Source: Rhodopirellula sp. SM50 | GTDB lineage: Bacteria > Planctomycetota > Planctomycetia > Pirellulales > Pirellulaceae | NCBI RefSeq assembly: GCF_002289565.1 | Contig: NZ_NTFY01000018.1 | Coordinates: 62,001-126,000 of the forward strand | Direction: 5' to 3' | DNA: 64,000 bases | Shown here: piece by piece, positions 26,789 through 35,427 of the stretch | How positions within the stretch are numbered: the first letter of the stretch is position 1 | Layout: the number at the start of each line of letters is the position of its first letter | The notes under the pieces: model-generated | Databases searched by the model: none | What the model saw: only the letters and a program-made list of their open reading frames with translations | Told to the model about the DNA's origin: nothing | Program-made: the position numbers and the translations under genes

Positions 26789-29242
26789 CTACCGTTTCTT
26801 CTTGGTCGGCGGACGTTTGCGTTTGCTCGGTGGCTCGACCGGGGCTTCCGGCGTTTTCTGGTTCACCTGGTCGAGCAATTTTTCGGTCAATGTTTTCTTA
26901 CCACTGCCCGCTTTTTTCTTGGTGGCCACCGCGTCGATCACCTCGCCGTCGGCGTCCAGGTCAAAGTGCTTGCCCTTGGGCAGGGTTTTCTTGACCAGCA
27001 ACCGTTCGCCGATGCCCCACATGCTGCTAGCGATGAAGTAGATGCACAGGCCGGCCGGGACTCGGAAGAAGAATAGACCCATGAACAGCGTCATGATCGT
27101 CATTACCTTTTGAGTCATCGCGGTCTGTTCGTCGGTGGCCGGCGGCATGAACAGCTTCTGCTGCGTGATGAACAGCACGACGACGAAAATCGGCAAGATA
27201 TTCAGATAGGGGCCCAGCCAGCCCGTGCCGCGACCGGCGATGAATTCCGGCATCCAGTCGCCCCAGTACATGAATTGATCGGGGGCGGCCAAGTTGGAAG
27301 CCCAGCCGTTGGGCGACCATAGCGGTTTTTGCCTCAGGTCGATGTCGACCGACAGGGCCCGGTACAGTCCCATGAAAATCGGCAACTGCAAAAACATCGG
27401 CAAGCAGCCGGCCAGCGGATTGAACCCGACTCGCTTTTGCAGTGCCTGCTGAGCCTTCAAGCGGCCTTCCATGTCGTCCTTGTATTTCTCCGCGATCTTT
27501 TTCATCTCTGGAGCCAGCTCTTGCATCCGCTGCGCATTGACCGCCGCGTTACGGCTGAGCGGGAACATGCAACCGCGGACGATCACCGTCAGCAGAACGA
27601 TGGCGACGGCGTAGTTGCCGACGATGCTTTGCAAAATGTGCAGCAGCCCGGAAAGCAAACTGGAAAAGAATGAGAACCAGCCGTAGTACACAAAGTCGCC
27701 GATCCCATATTGCTCTAGCAACTCAGGTTCTTTGGGGCCGGCGTACATCCGCAGCGACTGACCAAACGCCTGACCCGGCGGAACCTCGATCGTCTTGCCG
27801 TTCAAGAAGTACGAGACATTGACGGCTCGCTCTTTGTGTTTCTCCACCTCCGATTCATCGGCAACGATCGTCGCGCTGGCTCGATCGTAAGCCCCCAGTG
27901 ACGTCTTGTCCTCGGGCGGCATGAAGGCGACGGCGAAGTATTGCGCATCAACGCCGATGTAGTCCAAAGCGCGCCCCGCCTCGCCGCTGTCGGAGGCAAA
28001 GATCGCGTAATTGGGGTCCTTGGGGTCATTGCGTGCTTCTTTCAGCAGCGTCATCCCGCTGACCAGGCTATGTCCATCGGCTGTGGTGCGATAAACCACA
28101 TCGCGGGCCGCTGCACCGCTGAAGTTGGGGCTGATCTTGTTGCTGTACCACCACCCTTCCGGCGTGATCCCGTTGGGGCCTTCCAGCCTCAACGCCAGAT
28201 TTTGTGCGGTCTCGCCGAGGTTGACGACTTCGACATCCATGTCGACGACATAGCTTTGCGGATTCAGGGTAAACGATCGTGTCATTCGCACCGCTTCGCC
28301 GCCGATCGGCTGGAGGGCTTTGGAGCCGATCGTCGTCTCGAAACGAATGGTTTCGCTTCCATCGTCACCGGTTCGCTGACTGGCCGTCCACATTTGAGTT
28401 TCCGGGTCGGCCAACGTTTGCAGCGAGCGCTCGCCGATGGGGATTTCCTTGCGGCCGACTTGAGCCAGGGTGACCAGGCAGGACAGACGCGACAGGTTGC
28501 CCGGGATTGCGTCTTCGCCGCCGTAGTTTGCCAGCCGGATCAGATCCAAGGGGTGCTCGGACAGTGTGGCATCAAACAGCAGCGCTTTCGCCGTCGGTCC
28601 ACCGCGGACGACTTCCACGGTCACGGTGTCGCCCGGTTTGGTGGTCACCAGCGATTCTTGAATGTCGTCGACTGAGGAAATCGGGGTTTCGCCGATCGCC
28701 ACGATCACGTCCCCGACCTCGATTCCTGTTTCGCCGCTGGTGGCGACGGCACGCGCGGCGGGCGTCCCCGGGCCGACGACGTTGACCGTCACCCCGTCGA
28801 TCTCAGCGTTCGCCCGGCCGGCAAAGTAGCCCAGGTAACCGCTGCGGGTGTCGACACGACGGTAGGCAAACCTGCCTTCTTCGTTGCGGGTCGTGATCTC
28901 GATCCGCTCGATCGCACCGCCCTGATTGCGGAACGTGATCAGCAGATTGTGCTTGTCGGCCGGATCCATGGATCCGATGGTGAACCACTTTGTCGCACCC
29001 TTGGTCGACTGGATTCCCTCTTCTTCGGTCTCTGCATCGCCGCCCCCCAGCACTTCTTCGCTGGTCGGGGCGACCGGATCGCTGGCCGCGGCATTGTCGT
29101 CGGTCGCGTCGGCAACCTCAGCAGCTTGATCGGCCAGTGGTGCCTGCTCGGGCTGTGGCGGTGCGACGACGGCGCGAAGGGACAGATAAAAAAAGAGGAA
29201 TGCCGCCGATGCGACGACAAACGTGTAGGTGCGGCGATCCAC
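26789..29242 (-). CDS. yidC: Membrane protein insertase YidC with inserted PDZ domain
   Basis: Sec-assisting insertase of 817 residues, about 270 longer than the E. coli protein. The N-terminal signal-anchor is RTYTFVVASAAFLFFYLSLR; the periplasmic beta-sandwich follows. Within it, at about 148-215, is a PDZ-like segment: VGPGTPAARAVATSGETGIE, then VGDVIVAIGETPISSVDDIQ and KPGDTVTVEVVRGG. The conserved insertase core begins at about residue 535 with YGWFSFFSSLLSGLLHILQS, and contains GCMFPLSRNAAVNAQRMQEL (the functional Arg), AGCLPMFLQLPIFMGLYRAL and VPAGLCIYFIASSMWGIGER. The C-terminal tail is Lys-rich, as in ribosome-binding YidC proteins. Confidence 0.95.
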   Translation of the reverse strand: MDRRTYTFVVASAAFLFFYLSLRAVVAPPQPEQAPLADQAAEVADATDDNAAASDPVAPTSEEVLGGGDAETEEEGIQSTKGATKWFTIGSMDPADKHNLLITFRNQGGAIERIEITTRNEEGRFAYRRVDTRSGYLGYFAGRANAEIDGVTVNVVGPGTPAARAVATSGETGIEVGDVIVAIGETPISSVDDIQESLVTTKPGDTVTVEVVRGGPTAKALLFDATLSEHPLDLIRLANYGGEDAIPGNLSRLSCLVTLAQVGRKEIPIGERSLQTLADPETQMWTASQRTGDDGSETIRFETTIGSKALQPIGGEAVRMTRSFTLNPQSYVVDMDVEVVNLGETAQNLALRLEGPNGITPEGWWYSNKISPNFSGAAARDVVYRTTADGHSLVSGMTLLKEARNDPKDPNYAIFASDSGEAGRALDYIGVDAQYFAVAFMPPEDKTSLGAYDRASATIVADESEVEKHKERAVNVSYFLNGKTIEVPPGQAFGQSLRMYAGPKEPELLEQYGIGDFVYYGWFSFFSSLLSGLLHILQSIVGNYAVAIVLLTVIVRGCMFPLSRNAAVNAQRMQELAPEMKKIAEKYKDDMEGRLKAQQALQKRVGFNPLAGCLPMFLQLPIFMGLYRALSVDIDLRQKPLWSPNGWASNLAAPDQFMYWGDWMPEFIAGRGTGWLGPYLNILPIFVVVLFITQQKLFMPPATDEQTAMTQKVMTIMTLFMGLFFFRVPAGLCIYFIASSMWGIGERLLVKKTLPKGKHFDLDADGEVIDAVATKKKAGSGKKTLTEKLLDQVNQKTPEAPVEPPSKRKRPPTKKKR

Positions 29243-29743
29243 GATCGATCCGGTTGGGTTGAGATGGAGGGAAGTCCACCGGCAGGGATTTGACGCGGTT
29301 CGACACGCCAGGATTCAGTCCTGAACACCGCGGAGTGCCAGGGAGTGCCAGGGAGTGATTGTGTGGTGGTGGTTTTTCAATTGGGAGGAAAAACGGGCGT
29401 TCCGGGCGCGTATTCTGGCCCCCAAGGCGGATCTTGGGAAGGCGAAGCCGGCAAGAAAGCCCGGGCGGAAGTGCCGGGACCGGCTGGAATCGGAACACTC
29501 GGAGCAAATTGCCTGGCCGGACGAGCAAATTCTCGCCATCTCCTCGCCTCGACGGGCGACCCGGGGAACCTCGGCAAGACTCGGCACTTCACCGAGCCTT
29601 CACGGCAGCGAAACAGCCTTCACGGCAGCGAAACAGGAAGTCGATTCGCGTCCTTCGGTCCGGCAAACTTCAATTGACGCCGCCGCGACCGTTCTGCTAT
29701 CTCTCCACACGCCAATTTCCCTTTCGGCTATGGATACTCAAGG
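29243..29743. other. Divergent intergenic region with short tandem duplications
   Basis: About 500 bases between yidC and the glycine-zipper gene. No gene can be supported. It contains a perfect 20-bp tandem duplication (AGCCTTCACGGCAGCGAAAC at 29595-29614 and 29615-29634) and a GGAGTGCCA direct repeat at about 29334-29355. Promoters for both flanking genes must lie here but are not evident. Confidence 0.65.
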
Positions 29744-30415
29744 ATGACTTCCACACGACCCTTCGGCCTGTTTCTGTCTCTGGTTTTGATCGCCATCTGC
29801 ACCCCTCGCGATGCATTCGCCCAGGCGAATCAGCAGCGCGGCGCGACGTTTGGCGGAATCGCCGGCGCGATCGCCGGGGGACTGATCGGGGATCACAACG
29901 ATGAAGCCGGCGCGGGGGCCGCGATCGGTGGCGTTGTCGGTGCGGTCGCCGGTGGCATCTTGGGCAACGCGGCCGACAAGGAAGCGGCGCTCGAGCAACA
30001 ACGGGCGGCGTATTACCAGGCCCAGCGACAACAGTATGCCGCCCAGCAGCAGGCCGCGGTCCAGCAATCCGCCGTCACGCTGCAGGACGTGGTGTCGATG
30101 TCGCGAAGCGGATTGAGCGACCAAGTGATCATCAATCAAGTTCGACAACGTGGCTACCTCGGTAAACTCGTCGTCGCCGATATCATTGCGTTACACCAGC
30201 AGGGCGTCAGCGAAAACGTGATCACGGCCTTGCAAACGGTCGGTCCGCCAAGTTCGCCCGCCCCCGTCTCGGTCGCGCGTCCCGCGCCAACCGTGGTCGA
30301 GCAACGGATCTATCGACCGGCGCCGATCATCATCGAGCAACACACGCTGCCACATTATCCGCCGCCGCACTATCGGCACGGGCGTCGGCCGATGTTCTAT
30401 TACCATCACCACTGA
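29744..30415 (+). CDS. Secreted glycine-zipper protein
   Basis: Protein of 223 residues with a signal peptide (TRPFGLFLSLVLIAICTPRD, cleavage near AFAQA). Two glycine-zipper helices follow (GGIAGAIAGGLIGDH and AAIGGVVGAVAGGILGNAAD), of the kind that pack in the outer membrane or periplasm. A Gln/Ala-rich coiled segment comes next, then LQDVVSMSRSGLSDQVIINQ and LVVADIIALHQQGVSENVIT, two similar helical repeats resembling ones seen in other planctomycete exported proteins. The C-terminus is His/Pro/Tyr-rich and ends MFYYHHH, possibly metal-binding. No function can be assigned. Confidence 0.8.
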   Translation: MTSTRPFGLFLSLVLIAICTPRDAFAQANQQRGATFGGIAGAIAGGLIGDHNDEAGAGAAIGGVVGAVAGGILGNAADKEAALEQQRAAYYQAQRQQYAAQQQAAVQQSAVTLQDVVSMSRSGLSDQVIINQVRQRGYLGKLVVADIIALHQQGVSENVITALQTVGPPSSPAPVSVARPAPTVVEQRIYRPAPIIIEQHTLPHYPPPHYRHGRRPMFYYHHH

Positions 30416-30426
30416 CGCATGCGTTG

Positions 30427-30484
30427 GTGAGACAGGGTCCCCGCCTGTCGGCGTGTTGCATGACAGGCTGGAAGCCTATCCCAC
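30427..30484. repeat. Imperfect 23-bp inverted repeat (GGCTTCCAGCCTGTC family)
   Basis: The left arm 30427-30449 (GTGAGACAGGGTCCCCGCC and TGTC) pairs at about 18 of 23 positions with the complement of GACAGGCTGGAAGCCTATCC and CAC at 30462-30484. It fills the gap between the converging glycine-zipper and permease genes. The same arm sequence occurs at about 20106, 21058 and 41307. Confidence 0.85.
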
Positions 30485-32149
30485 TTAGCCGTCAGACAGG
30501 CCTTGCCGCGCCCTCAACCGCAGCACCATCGCTGCGGTGATCGCCATCACCAGCGTTGCGCTAAAGACAAAGTAGCCGATCACGATGTGCAATTGGCCGG
30601 CGTTCACCTCCGGGTTCTCCGGCGCGATTTCTTCGTTCAGCGGTAACGCGAACAATGCCGAAAACGGGCTCGCCACACCGGTCCAATCGGCCTGGGCGAT
30701 CACCGGGGCGGACATTTCCAACGTTCTCGCCAGGGTTGAGAGCGCCGGCGGTGCGACATACAGCATCAGCAGAACGGCATAGGTCGTCAGCAATGCGATC
30801 GACGACTTGCGTGTGAACAAGCTGCACGCCAGCGCGATCACACAGTTGACTAAACAGACCACGGCGATGATCAAAAACATGCCCAGCACCGTCAAGCCGT
30901 TGGACCAAAACGACGTATTGAGCGCCGCACCGAGAATCAACGGCCACATCAGAAACGACGTCAGCACGAAACTGATTCGAAACCGCACCACAAATTTTCC
31001 CCACAGAATCTGGACGGGAGAAAGCGGCGTCGTCAGCAACAGATCCAGGGTCTGGCGTTCGCGTTCGCTGGTGATGCTGCTGGCCAAAAACGATGGCCCG
31101 ACCAGCATGTTGAACACGATCACGTAAACGCCGAACCACGGGGCATGTTCTTGTTTAAAGAATAGGAACACGCCCATCATCGGGATCGCCAGCAAGATGC
31201 TGATCTGGATCACCAGGCGCAGCATCAACGTGCCCTGACTGAAAATCTCGCTGTGTAATTCTTTGTCGTAGACGGGATTCGCCCCGTCGGCCATCATTTC
31301 GTCTTTGCGTGGCGGGGCGAACAATCGGTCGGGAAATTGGTCCGGTTGAATCACCAACCCGACCGCCTCTTCGGCTTCACGTTCCAAGTCGATCACTTCT
31401 TTGCCTTCGCTGCCGACGTCCGGCGGATAGAGCATGCGCCCGGCTGCGGCGGCTCCCATCAAGATCACGGCGGTCAACCCGAAGGCGGGGAAGACGACCG
31501 CGGAGATCTTGAGCCGCAAGTCACCCTCGCTGGCCATCGAGGCCCAGAACAGGCAGGCGCCGATCACCAACGGCAAGATCGCCAGGTAGCTGACCACCAA
31601 CGCACTGCTTGTCCGCGGAAAATAGCTGCTGGCCATCACGCCGATCGCGCCGAACAGGACCACCGAAATGATCAATCCCAAGTAGGCGGCCAACACCTCG
31701 TAAACACTCACGCCGCCCAGCGGCAGACACAAGACGATGATCGGCAGCGAACCGATGATCAGCATGCCGATGTGGGTCAGCGAAGCGACGATCTTGCCGA
31801 TGATGATCGCGCCGGGCCGCAACGGACTGGCCAATAACATCTCATACGTCTTGCGTTCTTTTTCACCCGCGATCGTGCCCGCCGCAAAGCTGGGAGCCAT
31901 CAGCGAAGCGATCACGTACTGCCCCAGAAAAAACAGGTTCACTAACTTCGTCGCCGAGGGCGGATTCGACGTCAGGTCCAGTCGTTGGTCCGAGGGCCAG
32001 GCGGCGACGACCACCGTCGCCAGAAGTAACTGGTAGACGGCCAGCAAGACGAACGCTCGCTTGGTGCGCAGGTTGACCAGTAATTCGCGTTGCAGGACCG
32101 GGTTTTCGAAAACGTACATCGATGAAAAGACTTCCGTATCACGGGACAT
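30485..32149 (-). CDS. ABC-2 type permease, two fused halves
   Basis: Protein of 554 residues with about twelve membrane segments in two similar halves. Each half has the ABC-2 coupling motif: GEKERKTYEMLLASPLRPGA at about residue 95 and SERERQTLDLLLTTPLSPVQ at about 390, each followed by IGK/WGK. Such permeases work with an ABC ATPase to export drugs, lipids or polysaccharides, or in gliding-type Gld systems. No ATPase gene is adjacent. The ATG at 32149 (SRDTEVFSSMYVFENPVLQR) was chosen; a start 10 codons later is possible and the upstream extension overlaps epmB. It is probably transcribed with epmB, which ends 49 bases upstream. Confidence 0.88.
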   Translation of the reverse strand: MSRDTEVFSSMYVFENPVLQRELLVNLRTKRAFVLLAVYQLLLATVVVAAWPSDQRLDLTSNPPSATKLVNLFFLGQYVIASLMAPSFAAGTIAGEKERKTYEMLLASPLRPGAIIIGKIVASLTHIGMLIIGSLPIIVLCLPLGGVSVYEVLAAYLGLIISVVLFGAIGVMASSYFPRTSSALVVSYLAILPLVIGACLFWASMASEGDLRLKISAVVFPAFGLTAVILMGAAAAGRMLYPPDVGSEGKEVIDLEREAEEAVGLVIQPDQFPDRLFAPPRKDEMMADGANPVYDKELHSEIFSQGTLMLRLVIQISILLAIPMMGVFLFFKQEHAPWFGVYVIVFNMLVGPSFLASSITSERERQTLDLLLTTPLSPVQILWGKFVVRFRISFVLTSFLMWPLILGAALNTSFWSNGLTVLGMFLIIAVVCLVNCVIALACSLFTRKSSIALLTTYAVLLMLYVAPPALSTLARTLEMSAPVIAQADWTGVASPFSALFALPLNEEIAPENPEVNAGQLHIVIGYFVFSATLVMAITAAMVLRLRARQGLSDG

Positions 32150-32198
32150 GCCGACGGGTGCTTGCGCACCACAGACGTGCTTGCACACGGCCGACATT

Positions 32199-33242
32199 CT
32201 ACGCGATCGAAGTCTTGGAGTTTTCGCCTGCCTGCTCAATCACGTATTTTGGTACGGCATAGCCGGGTAGTCTGGCCCGCAGTTGCTCAAGGATCTGCTT
32301 GCCGCGTTGGATGTCGACCCAAAAATGGCCGGCTCCGCGGACGCGATCGAGTTGATGCAAATAGTACGGCACGACGCCCGAATCGACCAATTTCAACGAC
32401 AGATCTGCCAGTGCGTCGACCGAATCGTTGATTCCGGCCAACAGGACCGCCTGATTGAGCACCGAGATCCCCGCACGCCTCAACCGATCCAGCGCCGCGA
32501 CGACGTGGCAATCGATTTCTTGAGCGTGGTTGCAGTGCACGACGACCCAGACGGCCAAACGCGAGCGGTCCAGTCGGTCGACAAGCTCGGCGGTGACCCG
32601 TTGCGGAATCGCGATCGGTAGTCGGGTGTGAATCCGCAGTCGGCGGACGTGGCCGATCGCTTCGATCCGGCCGATCAAGTCGGCCAACACGTCATCGGTC
32701 AACGTCAACGGGTCGCCCCCGCTGAGCAATACTTCTTTGATCGAGTCGTCCTGCTGAATGTATTGCAAGGCAGGCGCCCAGGACTGTTTCCGCGATCCGT
32801 TTTCCAGGTAGGGGAATTCGCGTCGGAAACAATAGCGACAATGCACCGCACAGGCCCCGTGTGTGACGATCAAGGCCCGCCCGTCGTACTTGTGCAACAG
32901 CCCGCCGCCTCGTTGGGCCGGTAAATCGCCGACGGGGTCGGACACGAACCCGGGCCGCTCGGCGAGTTCATCCGCGGTGGCCAGGACCTGGCGCAAGATC
33001 GGATCGTCGGGATCGCCGGGGGTGATTCGGGAAACAAGTTCGAGGGGCACGAAGGTCGGGAACGCCTCCGCCCGCTCCGCCTGGGGGTCCGCCGCGACGC
33101 CCAGCAACCGCCGCAGCTCGCTTTGAGACCGGATGGCCCGTTTCATCGCGGTCTGCCAGCCGACTTGGCGGGGGGGCGCGGCGGACAAACGGGCACCGTT
33201 TTTCGGCGCGGTGGCGGTGGGCGAGCAATCAGAAGGTGACAT
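32199..33242 (-). CDS. epmB: EF-P beta-lysylation protein EpmB (KamA-family radical SAM)
   Basis: Lysine 2,3-aminomutase-like enzyme of 347 residues that makes (R)-beta-lysine for modifying elongation factor P. The radical SAM cluster motif is CAVHCRYC (Cys 131, 135, 138) within the KamA signature ALIVTHGACAVHCRYCFRRE. The mutase region includes VLLSGGDPLTLTDDVL and the candidate PLP lysine in YAVPKYV near the C-terminus. The N-terminal WQTAMKRAIRSQSELRRLLG fits EpmB homologues. It is divergent from efp across 160 bases, which strongly supports the assignment over a catabolic aminomutase. The ligase EpmA is not in this window. Confidence 0.92.
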   Translation of the reverse strand: MSPSDCSPTATAPKNGARLSAAPPRQVGWQTAMKRAIRSQSELRRLLGVAADPQAERAEAFPTFVPLELVSRITPGDPDDPILRQVLATADELAERPGFVSDPVGDLPAQRGGGLLHKYDGRALIVTHGACAVHCRYCFRREFPYLENGSRKQSWAPALQYIQQDDSIKEVLLSGGDPLTLTDDVLADLIGRIEAIGHVRRLRIHTRLPIAIPQRVTAELVDRLDRSRLAVWVVVHCNHAQEIDCHVVAALDRLRRAGISVLNQAVLLAGINDSVDALADLSLKLVDSGVVPYYLHQLDRVRGAGHFWVDIQRGKQILEQLRARLPGYAVPKYVIEQAGENSKTSIA

Positions 33243-33401
33243 GGATCCGATCCCGGGGCGGTTTCTGGAGGGTTCGAGAAAACTAGCTTCTACCCGGTCG
33301 GGACAAAACCGCCCCTGCTCGGTAAACTCTCGCCCCGATGGGAGTCATTGAAACTCCTGATCGCCCCCGCAGAAGTCTGTATCACGGAGCCGGACAAACC
33401 G

Positions 33402-33971
33402 ATGGCAACTTACAACACCAGCGATTTCCGAAAAGGGCTGAAAGTCCAAATCGATGGAGAACCTTACCTGATGACGGACATGCAGTTCGTCAAGCCGGGC
33501 AAAGGCAACGCGCTTTACAAGTGCAAACTGAAGAACTTGATTCGGGGCACCACCTTGGATCGAACCTACAAAGGCGGCGATTCGTTGGAAGCCGCCGACG
33601 TCCAGACCACCGACGTGTCGTTCCTGTATCGCCAAGGTCAGGACTACGTCTTCATGCACCAAGAGACGTTCGAGCAATACGAAGTGCCCGAGAATGTCGC
33701 CGGGGACATTTGGAAGTACCTCAAGGACGGCATGATCTGCACGATGACGACCTACAACAGCAACCCGATCATCGTCGAACCGCCCACCATGGTCGAACTG
33801 GAAGTCACCGATTGCGCCCCCGGCGCCAAGGGTGACACCGCGACCAACGTGACCAAACCGGCGACGGTCGAGACCGGTGCGGAGTTCATCGTTCCCGGAT
33901 TCATCAAGACCGGCAACGTGATCAAAGTGGACACGCGAACGGGCGAATACAGCGAACGCGTCAGCAACTAA
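33402..33971 (+). CDS. efp: Translation elongation factor P
   Basis: Protein of 189 residues with the three beta-barrel domains of EF-P; it helps ribosomes through polyproline stretches. The modification loop reads FVKPGKGNALYK with Lys at position 34, the residue that receives beta-lysine in EpmA/EpmB organisms. Domain III ends IKVDTRTGEYSERVSN. The ATG at 33402 gives the canonical N-terminus ATYNTSDFRKGL; the frame is open 18 codons upstream. The mgtE gene starts directly at the base after its stop. Confidence 0.98.
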   Translation: MATYNTSDFRKGLKVQIDGEPYLMTDMQFVKPGKGNALYKCKLKNLIRGTTLDRTYKGGDSLEAADVQTTDVSFLYRQGQDYVFMHQETFEQYEVPENVAGDIWKYLKDGMICTMTTYNSNPIIVEPPTMVELEVTDCAPGAKGDTATNVTKPATVETGAEFIVPGFIKTGNVIKVDTRTGEYSERVSN

Positions 33972-35318
33972 ATGGTCAACCCTCTCCTGCTTCCCGAACT
34001 CCGAGAGATGTTGGCCGAAAGCAATTCGGCCGAGCTGGTCGAGTTCTGCACGGCGCTCAATCCCGGACGAACCGCGGAATTCATGGAGGGGCTCGATGAC
34101 GTCGACCTGTGGTCGGTGTTGCAGTACGCGGATCTGGATCGACGGGCGGAGATCTTCTCCTACTTCGAGGAACAGCGACAAGTCGATCTGTTGCAGAGTC
34201 AGGAGCCGCGCGAAGTCGCCACGTTGGTCGACAGGATCGCTTCGGACGACCGCGTCGACCTGATCCAGCAGCTTTCTCCGGCACGTGTCAAGGCGATCTT
34301 GCCGCTGTTGCCGGTCGAAGACCGCCGCGACATCCTGCGACTGTGTTCTTACGAAGAGGGCACCGCCGGCGCGTTAATGACGTCGGAAGTCGCGATGCTT
34401 GCCGAGTCGCTGACCGTGTCCGAAGCGCTCAAGGAACTCGGCAAACAGGCCAGCGAGCTGGAAACGATCTACTACCTGTACGTGGTCGACGACGACAACC
34501 TGCTGCGAGGCATCGTGTCGACGCGGCAACTCGTTTCATCTTTATCGCGTACCGGGCGAACGCTCGGCGAAATGATGGAGACCGATGTCATTGTCGCCGA
34601 AGTCGACGAGGACCAGGAATCGGTCGCCGAAAAAGTCGAGCGATTCAACCTGCTCGCGATCCCGGTCGTCGATTCGGGACGTCAGTTGCTGGGGATCATC
34701 ACCCACGATGACGTGATCGACGTCGTTCGAGAAGAGCTGACCGAAGACGCCCACCGAATCGCCGCCGTCGAACCGCTCGAACAGGACTACTTGCGGATCG
34801 GTTTGTTGACGCTGTCCTGGAAGCGGGGCATCTGGCTGATCATCTTGTTCTTCGCCGCGCTGCTGACCGCGTTCGCGCTGGAACATTATCACGAAGAGCT
34901 GCAAAACTATATTTGGCTGGTCTCGTTCATTCCCCTGATCATCAGCGCCGGCGGAAACTCGGGCAGCCAGTCGGCGACGCTGGTGATCACCGCGCTGACC
35001 GGCGGCCAGTTGGAACTGACGGATTGGCGGACCGTGATCCAGCGTGAAATCGTGGTGTCCTGCGTGTTGGGCGTTTTCCTTTCGACGATCGGTTATTCGG
35101 TCGCGATCTTCATGGCGCCGACACCGTTTGCCGCCTTGGTGATCCCGCTGACCTTGCTGGCCGTGATCATCGTCGGCTGTTTCTTCGGCGCCGCGCTGCC
35201 GTTGATCTTCCAAAAACTCGGCCTGGACCCCGCCATGATGAGCAACCCCTTTGTCGCGGGAATCGTGGATATTTTGGGCATCGTGATCTATATTAATATC
35301 GCTCGGTTCATGCTGTAG
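33972..35318 (+). CDS. mgtE: Magnesium transporter MgtE
   Basis: Mg2+ channel/transporter of 448 residues. The N-terminal superhelical domain includes AEFMEGLDDVDLWSVLQYAD and VKAILPLLPVEDRRDIL; two CBS domains follow (TAGALMTSEVAMLAESLTVS and MMETDVIVAEVDEDQESVAE, ending LGIITHDDVIDVV); then five membrane helices from about residue 285. The pore motif region ISAGGNSGSQSATLVITAL and the C-terminal PFVAGIVDILGIVIYINIA are family hallmarks. There is no gap after efp, so the two are probably cotranscribed. Confidence 0.97.
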   Translation: MVNPLLLPELREMLAESNSAELVEFCTALNPGRTAEFMEGLDDVDLWSVLQYADLDRRAEIFSYFEEQRQVDLLQSQEPREVATLVDRIASDDRVDLIQQLSPARVKAILPLLPVEDRRDILRLCSYEEGTAGALMTSEVAMLAESLTVSEALKELGKQASELETIYYLYVVDDDNLLRGIVSTRQLVSSLSRTGRTLGEMMETDVIVAEVDEDQESVAEKVERFNLLAIPVVDSGRQLLGIITHDDVIDVVREELTEDAHRIAAVEPLEQDYLRIGLLTLSWKRGIWLIILFFAALLTAFALEHYHEELQNYIWLVSFIPLIISAGGNSGSQSATLVITALTGGQLELTDWRTVIQREIVVSCVLGVFLSTIGYSVAIFMAPTPFAALVIPLTLLAVIIVGCFFGAALPLIFQKLGLDPAMMSNPFVAGIVDILGIVIYINIARFML

Positions 35319-35427
35319 AAAGCCAAGTCGCCCCTCTTCTGGTGAGGCCGCGGTCTGGGGTCTCTCAGGGGCAAGTCCCAAGCCGCCTGATCCATTTATT
35401 TCGGAGTGCCCGGAGCGTCTGACCATC

